Shown here: positions 26,677-34,854 of the stretch, piece after piece
Layout: every line of letters begins with the position of its first letter
How positions within the stretch are numbered: position 1 is the first letter of the stretch
Source of the DNA: Erythrobacter ani
Lineage (GTDB): Bacteria > Pseudomonadota > Alphaproteobacteria > Sphingomonadales > Sphingomonadaceae
Reading direction: 5' to 3'
Assembly: GCF_019204025.1 (NCBI RefSeq)
Contig: NZ_JAGSPB010000002.1
Location: 744,001-808,000 of the forward strand
DNA: 64,000 nt
Translations under genes and position numbers: made by a program
Notes under the pieces: generated by a model
Seen by the model: only the letters and a program-made list of their open reading frames with translations
Told to the model about the DNA's origin: nothing
Databases searched by the model: none

Positions 26677-27435
26677 TCAGCTGTCCTCGGGATCAGGCTT
26701 GAAGCGTTCCGAGAGCAGCTCGTAGAGAGCATCCCAGGAATGTACGCCGTTAAGCATCTCGCCATTCAGCGCGAAATACGGTTTTGCGAAGGCTGCCGCG
26801 TCAGACGGTAAGCCGAATTCCTCGGCATCTGCCCGACTGTTGGAGATGAGTTTTGCGGTCGCCTTGCGATCGGACAGGCAGGTGCCGAGGTCCATCCGCG
26901 AATATCCGCGCCGCCGAGCCATCATGTCGTCGAAATCGAGCGCGGAGACGAGGCTGCGCCGGGCGGGCAGGGTCTCGCGGGACCAGTTCGCGCGGTTGAA
27001 AGCGGAGGCGCTATCCCAGCGTTCTACCCAGCGGGCCTGCGCGCGCATCAGCATCGCGTGATTGACCTTGAACTTTGCAGGCTCCCCGCACTGTGCAAGC
27101 AGGCTGAGCGGCAAATCGACGGGATGATTGAAACGTTGACGGATTTCCAGGTTGAGCAGACCCGGCGCGAGCAATGCAATGTCGAGTTCGGGATCGCCAC
27201 GAAAGGCGAAATCGTAGCATCCTTCGCAGCCGTAGCTGACAAACATGATGAGGCGTTCTTCGGCGTCGGGATTGCCGATAAGGTGGCCGCGATCGGTCCG
27301 CTCGACCGTGGCATGCCAAGCCTTTTTGCTGGTGAGATCCTTGAACGCGCTCTGTTCCTCCTCGAGACTTTGTGCCGACAGGGACGGCGCAAGGCAGAGA
27401 GCCAACAGCGCGCCGGCGCTCATAAAAGCTCTCAT
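26677..27435 (-). CDS. DsbA-like thiol-disulfide protein with a CEGC site
   Basis: The 252-residue protein has a cleavable signal peptide (MRAFMSAGALLALCLAPSLS) and a thioredoxin fold. The active-site pair is C70-E-G-C73 (SYGCEGCYDF), and a likely cis-Pro is in AKPYFALNG near the C-terminus. HLIGNPDAEERLIMFVSYGC aligns with the same region of its downstream neighbour (LGNPDAPIKLLEFASHTCG), so the two look like diverged tandem copies. Its ATG overlaps the stop of the DUF721 gene. Periplasmic redox role inferred; partner unknown. Confidence 0.85.
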   Translation of the reverse strand: MRAFMSAGALLALCLAPSLSAQSLEEEQSAFKDLTSKKAWHATVERTDRGHLIGNPDAEERLIMFVSYGCEGCYDFAFRGDPELDIALLAPGLLNLEIRQRFNHPVDLPLSLLAQCGEPAKFKVNHAMLMRAQARWVERWDSASAFNRANWSRETLPARRSLVSALDFDDMMARRRGYSRMDLGTCLSDRKATAKLISNSRADAEEFGLPSDAAAFAKPYFALNGEMLNGVHSWDALYELLSERFKPDPEDS

Positions 27436-27983
27436 CCCTTGTCCCCATTGCTTTTTGTGTCGTCGAAGCTGCGGGCCAGCGATTCCAGCACGGTGCGCAG
27501 TTCCGGATCGCCGATATCGCGCAGGCTGTCCCCGAGTTCCATCGGAATCGGCTTGAGCGAAGGCGGCGCCTTGGCAGGCTTTTGAGCATGTGTTGGCTTA
27601 ACCACGCCTTGCCGGATTTTGACCCGCGCAACGGCGTTGTATCCGAAAAACCGGTTCACCCGCTCCATGATTTCCGGCGTGACTTGCTGGATCAATGGTG
27701 CGTGGGCGGGGCTGACGACGAGCTGCAGGATACCTTCGGATTTTTCGCCGGGGGGAAAACGGATTGCCTCGGGGCTGCACACGCGGGCGTGATTGGGGCC
27801 GACGATTTCGGGCCAGCGGGTTACGACCGAGCTTTGTACGAAGCCGAAGCGTCGGAACGCCGTCCGCCCGATTTCCGGCATGAGGTCGCCGATGGCCTTG
27901 GCGCCACCACCGCGAGCGCGCTGATACGGCTTCACGCCTTTCTTCGCCGGTTTCCCAGGCTTCTTCGAGTTGTCGCTTCCCAT
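27432..27983 (-). CDS. DUF721 family protein (DciA-like)
   Basis: This is a roughly 183-residue protein of the DUF721 family; some members (DciA) recruit the replicative helicase DnaB. The N-terminus is basic (KKPGKPAKKGVKPYQRARGG), followed by the conserved region MPEIGRTAFRRFGFVQSSVV, the signature TRWPEIVGP and the strand ILQLVVSPAHAPLIQQ. I use the ATG at 27983; the ATG at 27998 is possible. It is divergent from mutY, with about 40 bases between starts, and overlaps the DsbA-like gene by four bases (ATGA). Confidence 0.88.
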   Translation of the reverse strand: MGSDNSKKPGKPAKKGVKPYQRARGGGAKAIGDLMPEIGRTAFRRFGFVQSSVVTRWPEIVGPNHARVCSPEAIRFPPGEKSEGILQLVVSPAHAPLIQQVTPEIMERVNRFFGYNAVARVKIRQGVVKPTHAQKPAKAPPSLKPIPMELGDSLRDIGDPELRTVLESLARSFDDTKSNGDKG

Positions 27984-28021
27984 TTCACGAAATGCCATGC
28001 CATACGGCGCGCGTGACTTCC

Positions 28022-29059
28022 ATGGGCGACGCAATCTCTTCCACTCTGCTCGACTGGTACGACAAGCATGCGCGCGCACTTCCCTGGCGAAGCCCGCCGG
28101 GTGAAGCGCTGCCAGATGACGACGCTTGGCCCTACCGCGTATGGCTGTCGGAAGTGATGCTGCAACAAACGACCGTCGCCGCGGTGAAGCCCTATTTCGA
28201 GAAATTCACCCGCATCTGGCCGAGCGTCAAAGATCTTGCCACTGCGCCTGAACACGAGGTGATGGCGGCGTGGGCGGGGCTCGGTTATTATTCGCGGGCG
28301 CGCAATCTCGTGAAATGCGCGCGGGAGGTTGCACGGCGAGGCGGATTCCCGAAGACCGAGGCGGAGCTGCGCGAACTTCCAGGACTGGGCACCTATACCG
28401 CAGCGGCAATCGCGGCGATCGCGTTCGATAGTCGCGCGGTCGTGGTGGATGCCAATGTTGAGCGTGTCGTTTCGCGGTTGTTCAACATTACCGATCCGCT
28501 TCCGGCGTCGCGCAAGGCGATCAAGGAAAAAGCGGCAACCGTCACACCCGAAGACCGTTCGGGTGATTTTGCGCAGGCGATGATGGACCTCGGCTCGAGC
28601 ATCTGCACCAGCAAATCGCCGCGATGCCTCCTTTGCCCGCTTCAGGTAAACTGCGAAGGCTTGCGGGCCGGAGAGCCGGAACGCCTGCCGGTCAAACCTC
28701 CGAAGAAAGCCAAGCCAGAACGCAAGGGCACGGCCTATTGGATCGAGCGCGATGAGCACGTCTGGCTTGTGACGCGTGAAGGCACCGGGATGCTGGGAGG
28801 GATGCGCGCGCTGCCGGATGATGGCTGGTCTGCGCGCGAGGACGGTTCGGGCAAGCCGCCGATCGCCGCGGATTGGCAGGACGCGGGCACCGTTCGGCAC
28901 ACGTTCACGCACGCGCATTTAGCGCTCACGGTCAAATATGGTCGGACCGTTTCCGTGCCGGATGGCAAAGGCGATTGGTGGCCGGTCAGCGAGATCGAAG
29001 CGGCGGGCCTGCCTACGCTCTTCGCGAAGGCTGCCCGGACCGTGCTTTCGCGGGGTTAG
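28022..29059 (+). CDS. mutY: A/G-specific adenine glycosylase MutY
   Basis: MutY removes adenine mispaired with 8-oxoguanine. In 345 residues it has the helix-hairpin-helix ELPGLGTYTAAAIAAIAF followed by the catalytic Asp in VVVDANVERV. The 4Fe-4S cluster pattern C-X6-C-X2-C-X5-C is intact (CTSKSPRC, LLC, PLQVNC). A C-terminal Nudix-like domain recognises 8-oxoG. The ATG at 28022 is preferred; the open frame begins ten codons earlier. The 3' end overlaps the end of the convergent small membrane protein gene by four bases. Confidence 0.96.
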   Translation: MGDAISSTLLDWYDKHARALPWRSPPGEALPDDDAWPYRVWLSEVMLQQTTVAAVKPYFEKFTRIWPSVKDLATAPEHEVMAAWAGLGYYSRARNLVKCAREVARRGGFPKTEAELRELPGLGTYTAAAIAAIAFDSRAVVVDANVERVVSRLFNITDPLPASRKAIKEKAATVTPEDRSGDFAQAMMDLGSSICTSKSPRCLLCPLQVNCEGLRAGEPERLPVKPPKKAKPERKGTAYWIERDEHVWLVTREGTGMLGGMRALPDDGWSAREDGSGKPPIAADWQDAGTVRHTFTHAHLALTVKYGRTVSVPDGKGDWWPVSEIEAAGLPTLFAKAARTVLSRG

Positions 29060-29277
29060 AGAATCCCGCCGCCAAGCGTGAGCCGGACTGCTGCAATAAG
29101 CAGGACGACGAGGCAGAAATTGCGCCCGCTGTCGCTCGACGAAAGCGCGCCGATCACGATGCCCACCACGATAAAGGGGAGGGCGATCCAGTTGGCCCAT
29201 CCCAAAAGCGGGATTTGCGCCGGAATGACGATGACGAGTGAAAGAAGGCCGATAAGCCATGAAAGTAGATTGAACAT
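29056..29277 (-). CDS. Small integral membrane protein of unknown function
   Basis: The 73-residue protein MFNLLSWLIGLLSLVIVIPA continues into two or three hydrophobic helices with an aromatic LLGWANWIALPF segment. The family is not recognised, though short proteins of this type are common. TATAAC (29282-29287 on the minus strand) lies only four bases upstream of the ATG, so the message may be leaderless; no ribosome site is visible. It is convergent with mutY (four-base overlap) and divergent from the serine hydrolase gene. Confidence 0.68.
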   Translation of the reverse strand: MFNLLSWLIGLLSLVIVIPAQIPLLGWANWIALPFIVVGIVIGALSSSDSGRNFCLVVLLIAAVRLTLGGGIL

Positions 29278-29383
29278 GTGTGTTATATGGGTACCACACC
29301 ATGCAAAAGCAAGTCCTGATTGACCACTGGTTTCAACTCGCTCAAACAGTCGCAAATCGAGTCCCGCCCGGAGAGAATATTCC

Positions 29384-30700
29384 ATGACATTTAGCGCTAT
29401 CGCACCATCCGATCTTTCACGCCGTTCGCTGTTTCGCGGAGGGGGCTACCTCGCAGCAGGCGCGGCGCTGGCCGCGCTTCCATTCGGGCGATCGCTGCTT
29501 GCGCATGATGTAAGCCAGGCATGGCCGTCGGTTGCATCCCTGGTCGAACGCTATTTGTCCGAGGGAAAGGTCGCAAACCTGTTTCTCACATTCGGCTGGG
29601 GTCAGGAAGATCACGCCCACACGGTCGGCGGAGGACAGCTCGGCTTTACCCGCGCGGGCGCTGTAGATGAGAACTCGCTCTACCGCATCTATTCGATGAC
29701 GAAGCCGGTCACCGGAATGGCGACCATGATGCTGATCGACGATGGCGAACTGGCTCTCGATCAACCGCTGCATGAAGTGCTTCCTGCATTCCGGGACATG
29801 CAGGTGCTCGTCGACCCGAACGGGCCGCTCGATAACACTGTCCCAGCAGAGACGCCGATTACCATCCGCCATCTGCTTACGCACACGGCTGGTCTGGGAT
29901 ACAATATCGTCAGCAAGGGGCCATTGCGGGACGCCTATAATGAAAACGGCATCGTCGGGGGGCGCGTCAGCCGCATGCCGATCCCCGGCTTTCCCGATGT
30001 GACGCCGGCTCCGGGACTCGAGGTCTGGGCCGATCGGCTTGCCGAATTGCCGCTGATGTACCAGCCCGCGACGCAGTGGAGCTATTCTGCCAGTATCGAC
30101 TTGCTGGGCCGCGTGATCGAGGTAGCATCCGGAATGGATTTCGAAAGCTTCCTGCAGACACGCATATTCGAGCCTTGCGGCATGAACAGCACCTGGATGA
30201 CCGTCCCGGAAAGCGAGCTTGATCGCATGACCGACAATTACGGCATCCTCGGCGGCTTTCCTCTGCCGCTCGATCTGGCGGCGGCGACGATCTACACGGA
30301 TGCGCCCAAAGTGCCTTCGGGCGGCGGCGGACTGGTCTCTTCGCCCAAGGATTACGACCGCTTCCTGCGCATGCTGCTGGGTTACGGCACTATCGATGGA
30401 ACCGAGGTGATGGGAGAGACCGCAGTGCGTGTGGGAACGTCGAACCTGCTTCCCGACACCGTGGATACCTCCACCTCGTGGATCGCAGGCCAGGGGCATG
30501 GCGCGGGCGGCCGGGTGCTGAATGGCACATTCGGCTGGGGCGGCGCAGCGGGCACTATAGCGGCGGTCGATTACAATCTCGGCCTGCGCTCTGCGCTCTG
30601 GACACAATACATGCCCACCGAAGCCTATCCGATGCGCGATGAGTTCCTGAAAGCCTTGGAGACGGACCTTACGGCCATGCGTGCCGCCAAGGCCGCTTGA
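29384..30700 (+). CDS. Serine hydrolase of the class C beta-lactamase fold, Tat-exported
   Basis: The 438-residue protein has an N-terminal twin-arginine motif (SRRSLFRGG) and hydrophobic stretch, so export by Tat is predicted. The SxxK nucleophile motif is S104-M-T-K107 and the YxN/S motif is in QWSYSASIDL. GGGGLVSSPKDYDRFLRMLL is the usual C-terminal family segment. Such enzymes act as esterases, D-aminopeptidases or penicillin-binding hydrolases; the true substrate is unknown. GGAGAG lies just upstream of the ATG. Its stop overlaps the nudC start (TGATG). Confidence 0.92.
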   Translation: MTFSAIAPSDLSRRSLFRGGGYLAAGAALAALPFGRSLLAHDVSQAWPSVASLVERYLSEGKVANLFLTFGWGQEDHAHTVGGGQLGFTRAGAVDENSLYRIYSMTKPVTGMATMMLIDDGELALDQPLHEVLPAFRDMQVLVDPNGPLDNTVPAETPITIRHLLTHTAGLGYNIVSKGPLRDAYNENGIVGGRVSRMPIPGFPDVTPAPGLEVWADRLAELPLMYQPATQWSYSASIDLLGRVIEVASGMDFESFLQTRIFEPCGMNSTWMTVPESELDRMTDNYGILGGFPLPLDLAAATIYTDAPKVPSGGGGLVSSPKDYDRFLRMLLGYGTIDGTEVMGETAVRVGTSNLLPDTVDTSTSWIAGQGHGAGGRVLNGTFGWGGAAGTIAAVDYNLGLRSALWTQYMPTEAYPMRDEFLKALETDLTAMRAAKAA

Positions 30701-31629
30701 TGAGCCACCCGGCGCATCCAGAGCTCGCCCGGACCGGACCGATAGCGTTTGCCGGTTCTCCAATAGACCGCGCTGACCTGATCCGGGTCGATCCCGAAGC
30801 GCTCGCTGCTCGGATGGATTGGCGCGCGAAAGTCCTGTTGCTGGACGGCCTGCTGCCGCAAATTGGCGAGGACGGTATGCTCCAATGGGGTACGCTCGCC
30901 GACGTCGATCCGGAAGCGGAGCTGGTGTTTCTCGGCCTGCTAGAAGAGAAGGCGTGCTTCGCTGCGGTGCCGGACGATGGCGCGACCGGCCCTGCCTACG
31001 CCATGCCGCGGGCATGGGCGGCGATCCAGCAGCTCAGCCCGCCCGATCTGGCGATCTATGGCGGTGCGCGCAGCCTCGTTGATTGGCATGCGCGGCACCG
31101 GTTCTGCGCCCGCTGCGGCTCTGCGACAAAGCCCGCAAAAGGCGGGTGGCAGCGCAATTGCGACAATTGCCAAGCGCAGCATTTCCCTCGCACCGATCCG
31201 GTAACGATCATGCTGGTCGAGAACGAAGGACGTCTGCTGCTCGGCCGCCAGCCGCGCTTCCCGCCGCGCAGCTTTTCGGCGCTCGCAGGGTTCGTCGAAC
31301 CCGGCGAAACCATCGAAGAGGCGGTTGCTCGCGAGGTCTGGGAGGAGGCTGGTCTGCGCGTTCGCGATGTCGAATATATTGCGACGCAGCCCTGGCCGTT
31401 TCCCAGCCAGCTGATGATCGGCTGCTATTCGCAAACCGACGAGACCGAAATCACGCTCGATGTCGAGGAGTTGGAAGAGGCGCGCTGGTTCACCAGAGAT
31501 GAGGTAGAGCATGCGGTTTCCCATGCGCGTGGGTATGAAGACGACGGAGTAGAAACGGCGTTCACTGCGCCTCCGCCGACTGCCATCGCCTATAGCCTGA
31601 TGCATTGGTGGCTGGAGAAAACGAAATGA
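30700..31629 (+). CDS. nudC: NAD(+) diphosphatase / RNA decapping Nudix hydrolase NudC
   Basis: NudC splits NADH to NMNH and AMP and removes NAD caps from RNA. The 309-residue protein has the zinc ribbon C136-X2-C139 and C154-X2-C157, the Nudix box GFVEPGETIEEAVAREVWEE from residue 197, and the NudC signature QPWPFPSQLM. The ATG at 30700 overlaps the stop of the serine hydrolase gene, and its stop overlaps the next start, so three genes form a tightly coupled chain. Confidence 0.95.
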   Translation: MSHPAHPELARTGPIAFAGSPIDRADLIRVDPEALAARMDWRAKVLLLDGLLPQIGEDGMLQWGTLADVDPEAELVFLGLLEEKACFAAVPDDGATGPAYAMPRAWAAIQQLSPPDLAIYGGARSLVDWHARHRFCARCGSATKPAKGGWQRNCDNCQAQHFPRTDPVTIMLVENEGRLLLGRQPRFPPRSFSALAGFVEPGETIEEAVAREVWEEAGLRVRDVEYIATQPWPFPSQLMIGCYSQTDETEITLDVEELEEARWFTRDEVEHAVSHARGYEDDGVETAFTAPPPTAIAYSLMHWWLEKTK

Positions 31630-32312
31630 GCGCGCCGGACAAGCTGACGATCGACATCTATTCCGATGTCATGTGCCCGTGGTGCGCCATCGGTTACGGC
31701 CAGCTGACCAAAGCGCTGGATCAGCTCGATGGCGAGATCGACGCGGAAATCCGCTGGCGCCCCTTCGAACTGAATCCCGATATGCCCGCAGACGGCGAGG
31801 AGCAGGAAGCGCACCTCCAGCGCAAATATCGCCGCTCTGCCGAAGAGGGTGCAGCGGTCCGCAGCCAGATGAAAGACATCGCGGAAAGCGCCGGCGTCTC
31901 GCTGACCTATGAGGGCGAGGGCGAAGCGCCGCCCGCCATGATGTGGAACACCCGCGACGCACACAAGCTGCTCGGCTTTGCGCTGGAACAGGCCGGACCC
32001 ATCGTGCAGACGGAGCTTAAACTCGCGCTTTTCAAGGCTCATTTCAATGAGCGCAGGCGGATCGGTGATCGCGAAGTGTTGCTCGATATCGCCGCGAGTG
32101 TCGGCCTCCACCGCGAAACTGCCAAGGCGGCGCTGGATGACGCCGATCTCGAAGCGCGGGTTGTCGCGGAGGAACGGCAGGCGTGGGACCTGAACATCTC
32201 CGGCGTTCCCGCGATGATCGTGAACGGCAAGTTCATGATCCCCGGAGCGCAGCCTCCCGAAACTTATGTGAACGCGCTGCGGCGGGTGGCTGAAAAGAGC
32301 AGGGCGCAATAG
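31626..32312 (+). CDS. DsbA family oxidoreductase, FrnE-like
   Basis: The 228-residue cytosolic protein lacks a signal peptide and has the thioredoxin-fold motif CPWC at residues 17-20 (YSDVMCPWCAIG). RWRPFELNPDMP and the C-terminal VSGVPAMIV-like segment (ISGVPAMIVNGKFMIPGA) identify the FrnE/2-hydroxychromene isomerase-like branch of DsbA proteins. These are linked to disulfide handling under oxidative stress. The ATG at 31626 overlaps the nudC stop (ATGA). Confidence 0.92.
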   Translation: MSAPDKLTIDIYSDVMCPWCAIGYGQLTKALDQLDGEIDAEIRWRPFELNPDMPADGEEQEAHLQRKYRRSAEEGAAVRSQMKDIAESAGVSLTYEGEGEAPPAMMWNTRDAHKLLGFALEQAGPIVQTELKLALFKAHFNERRRIGDREVLLDIAASVGLHRETAKAALDDADLEARVVAEERQAWDLNISGVPAMIVNGKFMIPGAQPPETYVNALRRVAEKSRAQ

Positions 32313-32366
32313 GAGCCTTGCCAAAATCACAGGCCTAGGCCGCTTGTCTGACGTTACGGAAACGAA

Positions 32367-32379
32367 GGATTGCCAATCC
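32367..32379. promoter_or_regulatory. 13-bp palindrome upstream of the cytochrome c gene
   Basis: GGATTGCCAATCC is a perfect palindrome (GGATTG, centre C, CAATCC) in the 125-base gap between the FrnE-like gene and the cytochrome c gene, 59 bases before the ATG. It could be an operator or the core of a small stem. No other clear signal is seen in this gap apart from AGGAG just before the ATG. Confidence 0.35.
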
Positions 32380-32437
32380 GCCTGGTTCAAAATAGACAAG
32401 GACTTGCAAGGCCTTTCCCGCATCTAGGAGCGCATCG

Positions 32438-32938
32438 ATGAACCGTTTCCATACTGTCCGACTGTCCGCCATAACGGCATCGCTCGTGTTGCTTGCCGCT
32501 TGCGGCGGGGAAGCCGGGACAGAGCCGGAAGAGACTGCCGCTGCTGAAGCGGAACCGGCCGTCATCGAAGAGCGTCAGGAAAATTACGAAGCGATCGGCG
32601 ATGCTTTCAAGGCGATCCGGGGTCAGATGGAAAGCGGCGAACCCGACTTTGCGGAGATCGAAGCGCAGGCGACCGACATCAATGCGCGCGCACAGCGTAT
32701 CACCGGGTATTTTCCGTCGGGCACCAGCGTTGACGCCGGCTATGATACCGAAGCGCTGATGACGATTTGGGAGGAGCCTGCCGAATTCGAAACAGCGGCT
32801 CAGAACTTCGTCGATGCGAGCGCCGCACTGGTCACGGCCGCGGCGAGCGGCGACGCCGCTGCCGTCGGTGAGCAGGCCAAGGAGATGGGCGGCACCTGCA
32901 AAGCCTGCCATGACAAGTTCCGTCTCGATACCGACTGA
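32438..32938 (+). CDS. Class II-type cytochrome c lipoprotein
   Basis: The 166-residue protein has a lipoprotein signal (LLAAC, C22) and an acidic linker, then a helical cytochrome c'-like domain with the heme-binding motif CKACH (C154, C157, H158) at the very C-terminus, as in class II cytochromes. It is predicted to sit in the periplasm, tethered to a membrane. TAGGAG lies upstream of the ATG. It is followed 18 bases later by a cytochrome b gene, a frequent pairing in which the cytochrome b supplies or accepts electrons. Confidence 0.92.
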   Translation: MNRFHTVRLSAITASLVLLAACGGEAGTEPEETAAAEAEPAVIEERQENYEAIGDAFKAIRGQMESGEPDFAEIEAQATDINARAQRITGYFPSGTSVDAGYDTEALMTIWEEPAEFETAAQNFVDASAALVTAAASGDAAAVGEQAKEMGGTCKACHDKFRLDTD

Positions 32939-32956
32939 TTTGCCGGGACGGCTTGT

Positions 32957-33622
32957 ATGACGACAAGGCCGGTCAAGGTGTGGGACCTTCCGGTCCGATT
33001 GAGCCATTGGAGCTTTGTCGGACTGGTGTTTGCAATGTGGTACACCAGCGAAAACTCCCTGTGGTGGTGGCACACACGGCTTGGCGTAGTACTGCTGGGT
33101 GTTCTGATATTTCGGATAGTGTGGGGCATCATCGGCACTCGCACGGCGCGGTTTGCAAATTTCGTTCGCGGGCCCTCGCACATAATCGCTTATCTTCGCG
33201 GCCAGCATTCCAAGGATGCGAATATCGGGCACAACCCGCTTGGCGCACTGGCCGTGATCGCGCTGCTCTCGGTCATGCTCGTTCAGGTGGGCATGGGACT
33301 TTTCGCAGGCGACCCCTATGACGGGGCTACCGGCCCGCTAAATGGTTTCGTCGGAGTTCTGACCGCCGACATGCTGACGGAATGGCACGAGATTTTCTTC
33401 TACGTCGTTCTTGGAATGATCGGATTGCACATCACCGCCATCGGCGTTTACGCCTTCATTCGGATGGACGACATTGTCGGCCCAATGGTGACTGGCAAAC
33501 GCGAAGCGCAGGAATCGGTCGAAGGGATCGCATCCGCAGACTGGGGCCGGGTAGCGATCGCGTTCGTGGTGGCAGCGGGGATCGCGCTCTGGGTGTGGTT
33601 CGGAGCGCCACCCTTAAGCTAG
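32957..33622 (+). CDS. Cytochrome b561-type membrane protein
   Basis: This 221-residue di-heme cytochrome b has about four or five transmembrane helices. Heme-ligand histidines are visible in LPVRLSHWSF (H17), WWWHTRLG (H39), the helix TEWHEIFFYVV and MIGLHITAIG. It belongs to the Ni-hydrogenase/thiosulfate-reductase-like cytochrome b group. It is probably co-transcribed with the cytochrome c gene just upstream, forming a small electron-transfer pair. The redox partner is unknown. Confidence 0.92.
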   Translation: MTTRPVKVWDLPVRLSHWSFVGLVFAMWYTSENSLWWWHTRLGVVLLGVLIFRIVWGIIGTRTARFANFVRGPSHIIAYLRGQHSKDANIGHNPLGALAVIALLSVMLVQVGMGLFAGDPYDGATGPLNGFVGVLTADMLTEWHEIFFYVVLGMIGLHITAIGVYAFIRMDDIVGPMVTGKREAQESVEGIASADWGRVAIAFVVAAGIALWVWFGAPPLS

Positions 33623-33632
33623 AGAGTCGTCC

Positions 33633-34025
33633 CTATATCAGCCCGAGCCGTTCAAGCTTCGCCGCCATTTTTCCCGGCAGGACATCGCCCACTTCTTCAC
33701 CCTCGGCCAGGTCGCGCGGAGCGTCATCGTCCTTGAGATACCGCCAGCCCTGATGCGCACGTTTGCTTTTCTGATGAACGCGGATCAGCTCAGGCTTGAG
33801 ATTGATGTTCCAGCGCCCGTCGGCGGTTTCGGTGAAGCTCAGGATTTCAGACCGCGCGACAAGCGAATGGTTGAGGATCCAGTACAGCGACCCGCCGACC
33901 ATCTCCGCGTGACGGGTCGGGCGATTGCGCGTGGTGAGCGCGATTTCGCCGCGGTTCTTGTACCACCCGGCAAGGTCGTTCCAGCTCTTCGCGCCGAACG
34001 CGATCTTGGTCATGTGGAGCGGCAT
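33633..34025 (-). CDS. DUF1489 family protein
   Basis: This is a 130-residue cytosolic protein of the alphaproteobacterial DUF1489 family, function unknown. It starts MPLHMTKIAFG, contains the conserved TTRNRPTRHAEMVGGSLYWI, and has a basic HQKSKRAHQGWRYL segment near the C-terminus. It is 30 bases downstream of an SDR gene on the same strand and convergent with the cytochrome b gene. Confidence 0.9.
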   Translation of the reverse strand: MPLHMTKIAFGAKSWNDLAGWYKNRGEIALTTRNRPTRHAEMVGGSLYWILNHSLVARSEILSFTETADGRWNINLKPELIRVHQKSKRAHQGWRYLKDDDAPRDLAEGEEVGDVLPGKMAAKLERLGLI

Positions 34026-34055
34026 TGGTTTAATTTGGTACGTTCTCCTGCCCGT

Positions 34056-34817
34056 TCAAGCGATGCTGAGCCCGCCATCCACAATGAAGGGCGCACCGGT
34101 CGCGAATTTGCTTTCGTCGCTGACGAGATAGACGACGAGATGCGCGATATCTTCGGGTTCTCCCATACGGCCGATCGGCTGGGCGATGGAGAAGGCCTCG
34201 CGAGTAGCGTCTGGATCGGGAGTTCCGGCGATGACGCTTTCGACGTTGGGCGTAAGGATTGTGCCGGGCTGAACCGAATTCACCCGGACATTGTTTTGCT
34301 CACGCGCGCAATAGAGCGCGATCGATTTGGTCAGCATCGGCACCGCTGCCTTGGCGCTGTTATATGCGGCAAGATCGGCGTTAGGTTTGTTGGCCGCCGC
34401 GCTGGAGAAATTTACGATTGATCCGCCTCCGGATTTCGCCATTAGCGGGATCGCAGCCTTGCAGCCCATGAAGATCGAATCGACGTCTATGGTGTAACAG
34501 CGCCGGAAATCCTCAGGCGAGATGTCGGCGATCGAGCCAAAGACCGTTATCGCCGCATTGTTTACCAGCGCATCGAGCCGTCCGTGATTGGTCTCGACCT
34601 CGGCAATGAGCGCCTGCCAGCGGTCCCAATCGGTGACGTCCTGGGGGAGGAAAGAACAATCCGGGCCGAGCTCTTCGGCGGTTGCCGCGCCGGCGGCATC
34701 ATCGATATCGGTTATGATGACCCGCGCACCTTCCGCGAGAAGCGCCTTCGCCGCCGCTTTGCCCAATCCCATCGCGCCGCCCGTCAGCAGCACCACCTTG
34801 TCCGAAACCCGGCCCAT
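34056..34817 (-). CDS. Short-chain dehydrogenase/reductase
   Basis: This is a classical 253-residue SDR. The cofactor motif is TGGAMGLG (residues 12-19), and D37 in ITDIDD suggests NAD preference. NNAA is at 87-90, and the catalytic residues S138 or S139, Y152 and K156 (AYNSAK) are present. The C-terminal VDGG segment is intact. It resembles cyclohexanol- or 3-alpha-hydroxysteroid-type dehydrogenases, but the substrate cannot be inferred. The ATG at 34817 is preferred over a start seven codons upstream. Confidence 0.92.
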   Translation of the reverse strand: MGRVSDKVVLLTGGAMGLGKAAAKALLAEGARVIITDIDDAAGAATAEELGPDCSFLPQDVTDWDRWQALIAEVETNHGRLDALVNNAAITVFGSIADISPEDFRRCYTIDVDSIFMGCKAAIPLMAKSGGGSIVNFSSAAANKPNADLAAYNSAKAAVPMLTKSIALYCAREQNNVRVNSVQPGTILTPNVESVIAGTPDPDATREAFSIAQPIGRMGEPEDIAHLVVYLVSDESKFATGAPFIVDGGLSIA

Positions 34818-34854
34818 ATCCGTCTCCCTCGATTGCATTCGAGGGGAGGGGCTA

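Noticed and set aside
29417-31015. 532-codon open frame on the minus strand
   Set aside because: It covers the serine hydrolase and nudC genes in antisense. Those have intact catalytic motifs, and the antisense product has none.
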